The notes: a model not told the origin generated them from the letters alone. A stretch of DNA of 44,345 bases from CADDZO01 sp035294145 (GCA_035294145.1 DATGLL010000281.1:1-44345), one strand, 5' to 3'; counted from the stretch's first letter, positions 1-8,229 are shown. Numbers and translations: made by a program.

Positions 1-111
1 TCCGCGATCGTTCCCGGCGTCGGATGATCGGGCCGAGCACGACCGGCGGGTCGGGTGGCAAGGTGCCAGCCCTGCCCAGGTCCAGGCGTGGGGGGACGGC
101 TGAGCTGGCCG

Positions 112-1212
112 CTAGGCGATCACGCCCGCCGCTCGCAGTTCCTCGACGTCCTCGCCCAGCTCGCGGAGCACCTCCTCCGTGTGTTCCCCGGGACGCGGGC
201 CGGGCCTCGCGAGCGGGCGTTCGCCTCCAAAGTCGAGCGCGATGCCTGGCTCGCGGTCGAGCTCGGCCACGATCTCCTTGAACGTCCGGTACGGGCCCCA
301 GAGCACCTCGTGGGCCTCGAAGGCGTTGGCGACCTCGTCCAGGGCCCGCGCACCGATCCAAGGCGCGAGCAGGTCGCAGATCTCCTGGCGGTGCTTCCAC
401 CGCGCTCCTTCTTCGCTGAGGTCGGCCGGGATCCGACCGAAGGGGAGGCCGGTTGCCCGCTCGAGCGCCTGCCATTGCCGTGGGGTAAGGGCGAGGACGA
501 TCAGGTAGCGCCCATCGCGGGTCCGAAAGTCGTGGCCGAAGGTCCCGTACAGGTGGTTCCCGAACCGCCCCCTGGGCTCGTCGAGCAGCCGGGCCTCGTC
601 CAACAGCCCGAGGTGCCCAGCCACGACCAGGGCGACCTCCTCAAGGCTGAGCCGAACCAGGCTCCCGCGACCGGTCAGAAGCCGGCGCCGCTCGGCAGCC
701 AGGAGGCCGGCCGTGGCCAGGTACCCGGTGGCCACGTCCCAGGCCGGCAGGACGTGGTTCACCGGACGGTCGTAGCCCTCGGGCCCCGTGATCCAGGGGA
801 AGCCGACGCCGGCGTTCACCGTGTAGTCGACCGCCGGCCGGCCATCGGCCCGACCGCTGATCGACACCGCTATCAGGTCCGGACGCTGCTCCTGGAGCCG
901 CTGGTAGGTCAGGGGCTCCCGTGCTGGCAGGTTGGTGAGGACGGTGCCCACCTCGACCGCCAGGCGAGCCGCCAGGGCACGGCCGCGTGCCGAGCCGAGG
1001 TCGAGCATCACCGATCGCTTCCCCCGGTTGAGGCCCTGCCAGTAGAGGCTGCGGCCCCGGTAGAGGGGCCAACGCCCGAAGTCGATACCGCCGCCCAGGG
1101 GGTCAACCCTGATCACGTCCGCCCCCATGGCCGCGAGGGTGGCTCCACCGAGCGGGGCGGCGACGAAGGCGGAGATCTCCAGCACCCGGAGGCCCTCGAG
1201 GATCCGTTCCAT
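112..1212 (-). CDS. CaiB/BaiF family (class III) CoA transferase
   Basis: This is a 366-aa protein of the formyl-CoA transferase/CaiB family, which moves CoA between carboxylic acids in the cytoplasm. The N-terminus has the family opening LEGLRVLEIS followed by GADVIRVDP. The segment VDYTVNAGVGFP carries the Asp expected to form the acyl-anhydride intermediate. The length is near the usual 380-400 aa. The substrate cannot be read from the sequence. An in-frame ATG lies 12 nt upstream (1222-1224). I prefer the ATG at 1210-1212 because it leaves the usual short N-terminus and sits 7 nt after a CATGCT hexamer, a spacing seen at many starts here. It is divergent from the LysM/CHAP gene. No partner enzyme is adjacent; the TPP enzyme at 11297 belongs to a superfamily that includes oxalyl-CoA decarboxylase, but it is 10 kb away. 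Confidence 0.9.
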   Translation of the reverse strand: MERILEGLRVLEISAFVAAPLGGATLAAMGADVIRVDPLGGGIDFGRWPLYRGRSLYWQGLNRGKRSVMLDLGSARGRALAARLAVEVGTVLTNLPAREPLTYQRLQEQRPDLIAVSISGRADGRPAVDYTVNAGVGFPWITGPEGYDRPVNHVLPAWDVATGYLATAGLLAAERRRLLTGRGSLVRLSLEEVALVVAGHLGLLDEARLLDEPRGRFGNHLYGTFGHDFRTRDGRYLIVLALTPRQWQALERATGLPFGRIPADLSEEGARWKHRQEICDLLAPWIGARALDEVANAFEAHEVLWGPYRTFKEIVAELDREPGIALDFGGERPLARPGPRPGEHTEEVLRELGEDVEELRAAGVIA

Positions 1213-1219
1213 CACGACA

Positions 1220-1225
1220 AGCATG
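1220..1225 (-). promoter_or_regulatory. Possible -10 hexamer of the CoA-transferase gene
   Basis: CATGCT lies 7 nt before the ATG at 1212 on the minus strand. It is a one-mismatch version of the TAnnnT-N7-start arrangement found elsewhere here. No -35 is evident. It implies a leaderless mRNA. Confidence 0.35.
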
Positions 1226-1311
1226 CGCGGGTTGCAAGGGCCGTGGTCGGGATGGCCCCGCCCGGCCGCGCCGGAGACCGATCGGGATGGGGTTCCTGCC
1301 TGCCCCCTCGG

Positions 1312-1341
1312 TTGACACCCTCGGGGACGGATTGCTAGGCT
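1312..1341 (+). promoter_or_regulatory. Sigma-70-type promoter, TTGACA-N18-TAGGCT
   Basis: TTGACA at 1312-1317 is followed after 18 nt by TAGGCT at 1336-1341. It is the best two-box promoter in the window. It points at the LysM/CHAP gene and would give a 5' leader of roughly 20-25 nt. Confidence 0.6.
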
Positions 1342-1371
1342 GCCGCCCGTATCCGGCCACCCGGGTCATGG

Positions 1372-2346
1372 GTGGTCACATCGGGGGGTAGTACGACGAT
1401 ACCCGCGCGTGCGCATCGTTACGTGGCGCATGTGTTTGTCTTGATCCTGTGCATCGGTCTCGCTGGCTACACATCGGTCCAGCGCAACCTTCCGACCATG
1501 CTCCGGCTCGGTGCGACGAACGCGGCCGGCATGGCCATCGACGAAGGCGGTGAGGTAGGAGCCATCGACCTGGGCCGGGAGGCCACCGTCATCAAGCCCA
1601 TCGACCTCCCCTCCTCGCCCACCATCCCCCACCAGCCCATCCAGTACGTGGTCCAACAGGGCGACAACCTCGACTTCATCGCCAGCAAGTTCCACATCAG
1701 CGTGGACGAGATCCGCTGGTCCAACCCATCGCTGGGGACTACCGGCGAGCCTTCGGTGGGAGAGCGTCTGTGGCTGCCTCCCGTCCCCGGTGTGGTGGTC
1801 GTGGTGAAGCCAGGCGACTCCCTGAAGAGCCTTGCTGCCGCCTTCCACGTGTTGCCGCAGGTGGTGATCGACTTCAACTACCTTCGGAGCTCAACCCTGA
1901 GCGCCGGTCAGGTGCTGGTCTTGCCCGGAGGCCACGGGGCCGAGCTCTACACCAGCAGCGGCAGCACCTCGAGCTGGCAGTTGGTGCACGGGCTGCCGGA
2001 TATCCGACTGGGAGGGCCGGTGGGGAACGTAGACGGGGACCCCTTCCCCTGGGGGCAGTGCACCTACTACGTGTGGAGTCGCATCCACGTGCCCTGGCGG
2101 GGCGACGCCCACACTTGGTACGCAAGCGCGGCGGCGGCTGGTTGGTCAGTGGGGAAGGTGCCCCGCCTGGGGGCCATCATGGTCGATTGGGAGAGTCCGG
2201 TGTACGGGCACGTAGCCGTCGTCGATGCCGTCTACGCCGATGGCTCCTGGCTGGTGTCGGAGATGAACTACGTCGGGCTGGGGATCAGGGACCAGCGCAT
2301 CGTCCGGCCTGGCGAGGTGCCGTTGATCGGGTTCATCTACCCCTAG
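1372..2346 (+). CDS. Exported LysM-LysM-CHAP peptidoglycan hydrolase
   Basis: This 324-aa protein has a hydrophobic segment at about residues 18-34, probably a signal peptide or anchor. Two LysM modules follow, near 88-134 (beginning YVVQQGDNLDFIASKF) and 140-186 (VVVKPGDSLKSLAAAF). A C-terminal CHAP domain begins near 220. It has the catalytic Cys in WGQCTYYV and the catalytic His in YGHVAVVD. LysM binds the glycan strands and CHAP cleaves peptide or amide bonds, so the protein should act outside the membrane on the cell wall. The start is GTG at 1372, the first in-frame start after the promoter. A second GTG at 1423 would still leave the hydrophobic segment. The gene stands alone, divergent from the CoA transferase. 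Confidence 0.88.
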   Translation: MVTSGGSTTIPARAHRYVAHVFVLILCIGLAGYTSVQRNLPTMLRLGATNAAGMAIDEGGEVGAIDLGREATVIKPIDLPSSPTIPHQPIQYVVQQGDNLDFIASKFHISVDEIRWSNPSLGTTGEPSVGERLWLPPVPGVVVVVKPGDSLKSLAAAFHVLPQVVIDFNYLRSSTLSAGQVLVLPGGHGAELYTSSGSTSSWQLVHGLPDIRLGGPVGNVDGDPFPWGQCTYYVWSRIHVPWRGDAHTWYASAAAAGWSVGKVPRLGAIMVDWESPVYGHVAVVDAVYADGSWLVSEMNYVGLGIRDQRIVRPGEVPLIGFIYP

Positions 2347-3405
2347 CACCGTCCATCGGCGGGGGGCAGAGTTCCGCCGGCCCCCCCAGAGCGCCACCGC
2401 CCAGTCTCGATCCGACCCGATGGCCGAGGGGAAGAGTTCCCAACTGGCCGTTAATCACCGGCAGGGGTGGATCGCCGAGCTACCAGAAGGGTCCCGGCTC
2501 GACCCGGCCGTTGGTTCCCCCGGGCGAGGTCGTGGTGGGCACCGCTGGCCGGCGGGGGTCCTACCGGTCGATGGGGGCGGGCGCATCTCCCTGCTCAGTG
2601 AGTCACCCCCGGGCGCGCTGGTGACGACGACAGCCGAGCCGGCGCTCGAACTCACCGAGGCGGCTGGGGGCCGGCACAGGGAGGTCCGGGGGAGCACGAG
2701 CTCGCCTGGCCACGAGCGATCGAGGAGCAACGTCCGGTTCCCGGGCCGGCTGACGGTGCGCCGGCCGGTCGGCACCGGGGACCAAAGGAGCCTCGCGCTC
2801 CCTCAAGCAGTCTGCCCGGGCAGCCAGCGCCCACGGGACAGCGAGAAGGACCCTGAGCCGAGGCGGGCTCGATCCCGATCACGACCAGGCGACCGGGCGC
2901 CGGGGTCGGCACCACCACCTGTCGCCGGGGCCCTCAAAGGCGATGCCGCACGAGCCAGGGGAGACGGACGCCCGCCACCATGCCCGCGGCCCGATAGCGG
3001 CTCCGGTGGCGCAGCCGGGGTGTCGTGGAAGGGCGGCGGCAGCCATCGCCCGGTTGGGGAGGAGCTCGCCGAAGCTGGGGGTCCAACCGCCTCGTGGCGG
3101 GTGTGACAAGGCCGCGATCCACCTCCATGGGACACAGTGGCGGCGATCCGGAAGCGATCTCCTCTCCCCCTGGAGCCCCCGTGCCTGTGACCGGCGACGG
3201 GCGCCGCCAGTGGTTCGGAGCTGGCTCGGGCCAGACGATCCGGCCCGGCCGTTGATCCGGGCAGAGGCGCGCCCGCTGCGGCACACAAGCCCCCCGGCGG
3301 CCCCCGCAACCCCCGGGCAACCCAAGGTGACGTTGGGCAGCGTGACGGCGGTGCGTCCGGCCCCGGCTGGGTCTCGATGCATGCTGGCGACGGAGATCCT
3401 CGGGC
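2347..3405 (+). other. Long intergenic region, no gene recognised
   Basis: About 1.06 kb between the cell-wall hydrolase and the 3' end of the histidine kinase. Open frames on both strands have random-looking Arg/Pro/Gly-rich translations with no family resemblance. Just after the hydrolase stop, CGGCGG (2357-2362) can pair with CCGCCG (2374-2379), and GGGGGGC can pair with GCCCCCC nearby. This is a possible terminator hairpin but has no T-tract. Confidence 0.5.
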
Positions 3406-4899
3406 TCACCGACGGCGCGGACCTGGAGCGGGGGCCGCTTCGACCGATCCCCTTGGGGCTCGGCCCACCCGATCCCCCTCTCGTGGCTCCACGGTGGGTG
3501 GAGGCTCAGGCAACGTCAGGCGGAAGCGGGCGCCAGGCCCGGGGTCGGGCACCAGGGCGAGGTCGCCAGCGTGAGCCCTGGCGATGGCAGCCGAGAGGGC
3601 CAGGCCTAGGCCGGCACCGCGCTGCTCCGGGCTCCTGGCCTCATCCAGGCGCGAGAACCGCTGGAAGAGCCGCTCACGCTGCTCGGCGGCCACGCCAGGG
3701 CCCTCGTCGGCGACATCGAAGGTCCAGCCTGTGGCGCTACGGGCTGCTTGCAGGAGAACCCTCCCGCCCGCAGGGCCATGGCGGATGGCGTTGTCGAGGA
3801 GATTGTCCAGCACCCGCCGCAGCAACCTCGGATCTGCTGTCACGGTACCGGCATCAGGGGCCTCGACCACCAGCCGCGCCCCCCGGCGCGTTGCCGCTGG
3901 CGTCCAGCGAGCGGCGACCTCATGGACGAAGTCGGCAACGTCCACCGACTGCCACTCGGGCCGCAACGCCCCAGCATCGGCCCGGGCCAGCATCAACAGG
4001 TGCTCGGAGAGCCGGGCCAGGTGCTCGACCTCTGCCTGCACCGTCCGAAGCACACGGGCATATTCCTCAGCCGGCCGGGGTCTCGCCAGCGCCACCTCAA
4101 TCTCGGTTTGCATCAGCATCAGGGGCGCCCGAAGCTCATGGGAGGCATCCGCCGTGAAACGTCGCAGGCCCTCAAAGGACGTCTCCAAGCGGGCCAACAT
4201 GCCGTTGAAGGTATCCACCAGCTGGCCCATCTCGTCGTCGGGAACGGGAACCTCGACCCGTCGATGGAGATCCTGCTCGCTGAGGTCTCGGGCCACCGAG
4301 GCGATCGTCTTCACCGGCTGCAGAACCCGGCCGGTGAGCCAGTAGACCAGCGCCCCGCCGCCGCAGGTGGTGGCGAGGCCGAGGAGAGCCAGGCCGATCA
4401 GCACTCGGTTCAGCTCGTCCTGGAGTTCGCGCAGGGAGCGGCTGAGGACCAGCGCCGCCCGGAGCGGTAAGAGATCGGGCAGCGGCTCAGCGTAGACGCG
4501 ACGGGGGACACCGTTGGCATCCTCCAGGCTGAGCCACACCGGGCTGTTGCGCTCGATCGCCTGCCTGGCAACGGCCATGATGGCCGCACGCTCGATAGGC
4601 TGCCGTGGGGTCTCGGTCAAGATGCGGGCCGTGCTCGCCACCGCCGCCGAGACTGCGACCCCGTTGGGGGTCTCGCCCGGCAGCCCTCCCTTGGCATCGG
4701 TGACCGTCCCTCCCTCCTGGATCAGGCCCGGCTCGATCAGACCGGCCTGCTCCACGAGGGACTCGTCGGCGGCGGCATCGAGCGAGAGCGCCAGTGAGGT
4801 GTAGGCGACAAAGGCGCCCACCGAGAAACCGACGGCCAGGATGGCCACGGCCAGTAGGGTGAGGCGCTGCCGGGTCCGAAGACCGACCCGCCGTGCCAT
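3406..4899 (-). CDS. Two-component sensor histidine kinase
   Basis: This 497-aa membrane kinase is the sensor half of a two-component system. A first membrane segment lies at about residues 14-36, followed by a periplasmic or extracellular region to about 163. The second segment at 165-188 leads into a HAMP domain (to about 240). HisKA has the H-box FTADASHELRAPL with phosphoacceptor His254. The HATPase domain shows the N-box LLDNAIRHG near 367-375, DEGPGV near 398-403 and GAGLGLAL near 428-435. The extracytoplasmic domain shows no recognised ligand motif, so the stimulus is unknown. Its ATG directly follows the TGA of the upstream response-regulator gene (TGAATG), so the two are translationally coupled. 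Confidence 0.95.
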   Translation of the reverse strand: MARRVGLRTRQRLTLLAVAILAVGFSVGAFVAYTSLALSLDAAADESLVEQAGLIEPGLIQEGGTVTDAKGGLPGETPNGVAVSAAVASTARILTETPRQPIERAAIMAVARQAIERNSPVWLSLEDANGVPRRVYAEPLPDLLPLRAALVLSRSLRELQDELNRVLIGLALLGLATTCGGGALVYWLTGRVLQPVKTIASVARDLSEQDLHRRVEVPVPDDEMGQLVDTFNGMLARLETSFEGLRRFTADASHELRAPLMLMQTEIEVALARPRPAEEYARVLRTVQAEVEHLARLSEHLLMLARADAGALRPEWQSVDVADFVHEVAARWTPAATRRGARLVVEAPDAGTVTADPRLLRRVLDNLLDNAIRHGPAGGRVLLQAARSATGWTFDVADEGPGVAAEQRERLFQRFSRLDEARSPEQRGAGLGLALSAAIARAHAGDLALVPDPGPGARFRLTLPEPPPTVEPREGDRVGRAPRGSVEAAPAPGPRRR

Positions 4900-5580
4900 T
4901 CAGCCACCGACCAACGGGTCGAACCGGTACCCGAAGCCGCGCACGGTCACCAGCGGGTCGGAGGTCCCGGCTGCGAGCAGCTTGCGGCGCAGTCGGCCGA
5001 CGTAGACCTCGATCAGGTTGTGCCCGCCATCGAAGTCGTAGTTCCAGACGTGTTCAATGATCTGGTTACGGGTGAGCAACTGGCCGGGGTTGAGCATGAA
5101 GTACTCAAGGATGGCGAACTCCTTGGCGGTCAGGGCCACAGCTCGACCGTGCACGCGCAACTCATGTCGGCCGAGGTCCAGCTCGATCGGCCCCGATCTC
5201 AGGGTGGACGTGCGATCGGGCAGGTGCCGCCGCAGGAGGGCATTCATCCGTGCCACCAGCTCGCGCAGGGCGAAGGGCTTGACCAGGTAATCGTCGGCCC
5301 CCGCCTCCAGGCCCTGGACCCGGTCGTCGACCGAATCACGAGCCGTCAGCATCAGGATCGGCACGTGCACCCGACGGCCACGGAGTCGTCGGCTCACCTC
5401 AAGGCCATCTAGACCTGGGAGCATGACGTCGAGCACGATCAGGTCGAACGGCGTGGCCTCAGCGCAGGCCAGGGCCTCTTCCCCGTCGTAGGCGGCATCG
5501 ACGGCGAAGCCCGCGTCCTCAAGCCCCCGGCGCAGGCTGGCTGCGAGGCGATGGTCGTCCTCGACCAGGAGGATCCTCAT
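4900..5580 (-). CDS. OmpR/PhoB-family response regulator
   Basis: This 226-aa DNA-binding response regulator is the partner of the adjacent histidine kinase. The receiver domain has the acidic pair Glu7-Asp8-Asp9, phosphoacceptor Asp51 in LIVLDVMLPG, and the switch Lys in DDYLVKPF. The C-terminal winged helix contains LTAKEFAILEYFMLNPG and ends with TVRGFGYRF, both typical of the family. The start at 5580 begins the canonical MRILLVEDD and has a good ribosome-binding site (GGAGGG) about 4 nt upstream. The frame stays open for 60 codons further upstream, but that part is not receiver-like. Targets are unknown. Confidence 0.95.
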   Translation of the reverse strand: MRILLVEDDHRLAASLRRGLEDAGFAVDAAYDGEEALACAEATPFDLIVLDVMLPGLDGLEVSRRLRGRRVHVPILMLTARDSVDDRVQGLEAGADDYLVKPFALRELVARMNALLRRHLPDRTSTLRSGPIELDLGRHELRVHGRAVALTAKEFAILEYFMLNPGQLLTRNQIIEHVWNYDFDGGHNLIEVYVGRLRRKLLAAGTSDPLVTVRGFGYRFDPLVGG

Positions 5581-5883
5581 GATCCCTCCTATCCTGGACG
5601 GATCGTCGGTCATGGGAGCGTTTCGGTGCTGGCGACCGTGCCCCTGCCGGGGGACGAGGCGCCCCCACCTCACCGCCCCTGGCGCATGCTCCCAAGGCCG
5701 GGCACCTCTCGAGGCCCTCCGAGACCCCGGAGTCCCGATGACCTTGATCAGCCCTTGCATGGCCTTCTCCGCCCCGGCCCCGTCGAGCGAGTGCCGGCGG
5801 CTTGCCAGGGGTCACGGGAACCTGACCGGCCACCGGGCAGCCCTGGCGCTGCCAGCGGCGTTCGGAACCATCAAGAAGGGAAC
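5581..5883. other. Intergenic region upstream of the response regulator
   Basis: About 300 bp between the response-regulator start and the small transcript candidate. It should hold the minus-strand promoter of the regulator-kinase operon, but I see no convincing -10/-35 pair and no gene. Confidence 0.4.
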
Positions 5884-6021
5884 ATGGAGCCCCCTTCGTT
5901 CGTTGTGGTAGGTAGGACATGTCCGGCAGGCCGACCAGGACGCGTCGGCCACCGGAGACCGCGGCAGCAGCCGCGCTCATGCCGGCGGTTGGGCAGGTGT
6001 CCCTTCAAGCCGGCGCCTTGA
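5884..6021 (+). CDS. Possible small basic protein, 45 aa
   Basis: The frame from ATG 5884 to TGA 6019-6021 begins MEPPSFVVVGRTC. It continues as an Arg-rich tail with three Cys and ends about 30 nt before a strong intrinsic terminator. A Shine-Dalgarno-like AAGGGA lies 4 nt upstream. No family is recognised. The same DNA can fold into several hairpins, so it may instead be a structured RNA. Confidence 0.25.
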   Translation: MEPPSFVVVGRTCPAGRPGRVGHRRPRQQPRSCRRLGRCPFKPAP

Positions 6022-6086
6022 AGTCGACAGCGTCCCTCCCTCTTCCTCCCTCGGAGGCCGGTCCCTCGACCGGCCTCCCCCTTTTT
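5915..6086 (+). ncRNA. Possible structured small RNA ending in a terminator
   Basis: A run of perfect dyads precedes the terminator. These are GGACATGTCC (5915-5924), GGCCGAC/GTCGGCC (5929-5935 with 5944-5950), CGCGGC/GCCGCG (5960-5965 with 5970-5975) and CTTCAAG/CTTGAAG (6003-6009 with 6017-6023). Next comes a 10-bp terminator stem and TTTTT. No known RNA family is recognised. GC-rich DNA forms hairpins easily, so the order of stems plus the terminator is suggestive rather than proof. The alternative is a small coding mRNA (5884-6021). Confidence 0.35.
6053..6086 (+). terminator. Strong rho-independent terminator
   Basis: GGAGGCCGGT (6053-6062) pairs perfectly with ACCGGCCTCC (6069-6078) around a 6-nt loop. 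CCC and TTTTT (6082-6086) follow. It works only in the plus direction, yet no recognised plus-strand gene lies upstream within 3.7 kb. That argues for an unrecognised short transcript ending here. Confidence 0.8.
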
Positions 6087-6144
6087 GAGCCAGGGCCAGA
6101 CTGGCGCTCGCGACTCTCCCGCCCGAACCGACGCGCACGCCCAC

Positions 6145-6150
6145 TACACT
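6145..6150 (+). promoter_or_regulatory. Possible -10 hexamer (TACACT) of signal peptidase gene
   Basis: TACACT sits between the terminator and the first ATG of the signal peptidase frame. No -35 is evident. Transcription from here would start near 6157. Confidence 0.4.
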
Positions 6151-6213
6151 TGGGGCATCGCCACGAAAGAGAGTGCGTCCTCCACGAAGGCAGGCGGGCT
6201 GCGGGCGGCCGCC

Positions 6214-6756
6214 ATGGAGCTGGCCCAGGTACTCGTCGTCGCGGTCGTGTTGGCGGTTGCGGTGCGGGCGTTGGTCGAGCCGGTCCGGGTTTCCGGCCTT
6301 TCCATGTACCCGACCCTGCACGACGGCGACTACCTCATCGCCACCCCGGTTCCCTACTGGCTCCATCGGCCTCAGCGGGGCGACATCGTCATCCTGAAGG
6401 ATCCGGAGGACCCGAGCGAGAACCTGGTCAAGCGGATCGTCGCCCTGCCGGGGGATCGCGTGACGATCCGCGGCGGCCACGTGTACATCGATGGCAAGCT
6501 GCTGGCCGAGCCGTACATCAACGAGCCCTGGACGATACGGGCGACCTGGCCGCCGGATGGCACGGAGCTGGTCCCGCCGGGGGAATATTTCGTCATGGGT
6601 GACAACCGCAACGTTTCCCTGGACTCCCGGGCCTTCGGCCCGGTGCCCGGCACTGACATCGAGGGGGAGGCCTGGTGCCGGCTCTGGCCCATCCCGGACG
6701 CTGGCATCCTGAGCGGCGAGCACCCGACCCTCTCCCCGGCCGAGAGCGCCGCCTGA
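6214..6756 (+). CDS. lepB: Signal peptidase I
   Basis: Membrane-anchored serine protease that removes signal peptides from exported proteins. Counting from ATG 6214 it is 180 aa, like the short Gram-positive SipS type with one N-terminal membrane segment (residues 4-21). The catalytic Ser30 lies in SGLSMYPTL and the general base Lys73 in LVKRIVALPGD. The downstream box GDNRNVSLDSR is also present. The frame is open back to a TTG at 6085, but that codon lies inside the T-run of the terminator, so it is not a credible start. The true start may lie between 6157 and 6214. Residues encoded upstream of 6214 (ATKESASSTKAGGLRAAA) resemble the short basic cytoplasmic tail expected, but contain no ATG, GTG or TTG. 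Confidence 0.93.
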   Translation: MELAQVLVVAVVLAVAVRALVEPVRVSGLSMYPTLHDGDYLIATPVPYWLHRPQRGDIVILKDPEDPSENLVKRIVALPGDRVTIRGGHVYIDGKLLAEPYINEPWTIRATWPPDGTELVPPGEYFVMGDNRNVSLDSRAFGPVPGTDIEGEAWCRLWPIPDAGILSGEHPTLSPAESAA

Positions 6757-6922
6757 CCGTCGCTGACCCCGGATGGGGGTTCCGACGAGTTCCCGGTCCT
6801 CCCCCATCGAGCCTTGCCCGGCCAAGGCAACCGCCGTGGGGAGCGCTCGCCGGGGATGGGGAACCACATCCCGGCGAGTAAGGACCCGTGCCTTCCGCCC
6901 AAGGGCAATTCGGTGCTCCGGC

Positions 6923-6928
6923 TAGGCT
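6923..6928 (+). promoter_or_regulatory. -10 hexamer TAGGCT, leaderless start
   Basis: TAGGCT is followed after exactly 7 nt by the GTG at 6936 that opens a 9-codon ORF coupled to the thioredoxin gene. No -35 match is visible. Confidence 0.5.
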
Positions 6929-6935
6929 TGTGGTC

Positions 6936-6965
6936 GTGGACAGGGACTGGAGCACGCGGCCATGA
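6936..6965 (+). CDS. Leaderless 9-aa upstream ORF coupled to thioredoxin gene
   Basis: The frame GTG 6936 to TGA 6963-6965 encodes MDRDWSTRP. Its stop overlaps the thioredoxin start as ATGA (6962-6965). It starts 7 nt after TAGGCT, so the mRNA would begin at or next to the GTG. The likely role is to load ribosomes for the downstream gene; the peptide itself may have no function. Confidence 0.45.
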   Translation: MDRDWSTRP

Positions 6966-7474
6966 GGCAGCTGATGGTAGGGCTGGTGACCGGCCTCGCT
7001 GCCCTGATGCTCGTAGCGCTAGGGTGGGGCTTGCTCCACCCGCCGAGCGCGGACGCGAGCTTGGTTGGCAAGGTCGCCCCCGACGTGACCATCCGGCCCT
7101 TGAACGGGGGGGGCGAGGTCCGGCTCTCCCAGTTCCGAGGCCGGCCAGTGGTGCTCAATTTCTGGGCCTCATGGTGCGCACCTTGCCGACAGGAGGCTCC
7201 GACCCTGAACGCGGCAGCGAGACGTTACCAGGGTCGGGTGCAGTTCCTCGGCGTCGACATCCAGGACTCCAGCGTTGCGGCCAGGACCTTCCAGTCCTCC
7301 GTACAGAGCCCATACCCGGTTGGACCAGCCGTAGCCGGCGGAGCCCTCGCCTATGGCGTGACCGCGCCGCCGGAAACCTTCTTCATCGACCGTCAGGGAC
7401 GTGTCAGCGCCTCTGTGATCGGGCCCGTGAGCGAGCGTCAGCTCCAGCTTTCGATTGACGAGTTGAGCCCATGA
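6962..7474 (+). CDS. Membrane-anchored TlpA/ResA-like thioredoxin
   Basis: This 170-aa thiol-disulfide oxidoreductase has an uncleaved-anchor-like hydrophobic stretch at residues 5-25, then a thioredoxin fold outside the membrane. The redox motif is WCAPC, with Cys72 and Cys75, preceded by VVLNFWAS. The cis-Pro region is APPETFFIDRQG. ResA/TlpA proteins reduce apocytochrome c or other exported thiol proteins. The substrate here is not shown, although the CtaG gene in the window implies a cytochrome oxidase in this organism. No ribosome-binding site precedes the ATG. Translation probably depends on the 9-codon ORF whose TGA overlaps it. Confidence 0.9.
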   Translation: MRQLMVGLVTGLAALMLVALGWGLLHPPSADASLVGKVAPDVTIRPLNGGGEVRLSQFRGRPVVLNFWASWCAPCRQEAPTLNAAARRYQGRVQFLGVDIQDSSVAARTFQSSVQSPYPVGPAVAGGALAYGVTAPPETFFIDRQGRVSASVIGPVSERQLQLSIDELSP

Positions 7475-8195
7475 GGTGGCCAGCTCGGGTGGCGCATCGT
7501 AGAGGGTGTGAGATGGCCCAAAGGATGCGACTGGGGACCTCGATGGGGATCTCTTGCCCATGGGACGCCCGGGCTGCCAAGCGCGCCGCCACCAAACCGC
7601 TGCTCCTGCACCCACGAGGGCTACCCGGGCGTCTTCGACGAGGGCGTAAGACCTACGGGGGTCCCGTATGCCTCATCGGCGGCGCAACGTCCGGGCCCCA
7701 TCACCCAGCATGCTGCCATCGAGCGGCTTTGCACCCGCCCCCGCAGTGGTCGGTGGGCCGGCGCGTGGGCGACGTCACCGCACCGACGACGATGGACGGG
7801 GCGGGAGAGGCGCGACGCGCAGTCGGCCGCGCTTGGGCCCGGCCAGTGGCGACCACCACGGCCGCCGTGCTCAGCTCGAACCCGCGCGCCGGAGCGCGAA
7901 GGCCGCCACCTCGGCGGCGCCACGCCGAGCGCGATGGTCGAGCCCGGCGCTCAGCCGTTCGGTAGCGGTGGTCAGGCCCAGGGACGAGCGGTGCGCGCAG
8001 GCGCTGGGAGGCAGATGCGTCGGCCTTCCTCGTCATCCCATCATCTCGTGCTCGGCCCGGCCTTGCCCTCGGCACCGACCGGTCAACCGGAGGGCGAAAC
8101 GGCTGGAGAGCCCCGCTGCTCGTCCATGCCTCCGCGAGGAAGACCGGGCCCACTCGCACCGTCAGCAAGAAAGCATCAGCGAAAAGGACGTGACC
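7475..8195. other. Intergenic region, no gene recognised
   Basis: About 720 bp after the thioredoxin gene. Open frames on both strands are rich in Arg, Pro, Ser and Gly and have no recognisable domain. No terminator, tRNA or repeat was seen. A strongly decayed gene cannot be excluded. Confidence 0.45.
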
Positions 8196-8225
8196 ATGAC
8201 GGTCAAGGCTGGCCTACTCAGGTGA
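8196..8225 (+). CDS. Possible 9-aa leader ORF before membrane protein
   Basis: ATG 8196 to TGA 8223-8225 encodes MTVKAGLLR. A Shine-Dalgarno-like AAAAGGA lies 7 nt upstream. Its last codons overlap the AGGTGA that serves as ribosome-binding site for the gene at 8230, so termination here could feed re-initiation there. Unlike the other mini-ORFs of the window it has no TAnnnT hexamer at -7. Confidence 0.3.
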   Translation: MTVKAGLLR

Positions 8226-8229
8226 ACAC

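Noticed and set aside
55..1338. Long plus-strand frame over the CoA-transferase gene
   Set aside because: Antisense to a gene with clear family motifs; its translation has no domain. GC-rich codon usage keeps the opposite strand open.
2943..4157. Long plus-strand frame over the kinase 3' end and the preceding gap
   Set aside because: Arg/Pro/Gly-rich, no domain, overlaps the histidine kinase on the other strand.
6085..6213. Upstream TTG start for signal peptidase
   Set aside because: The TTG at 6085 lies inside the T-run of the intrinsic terminator; the encoded extension is not signal-peptidase-like.
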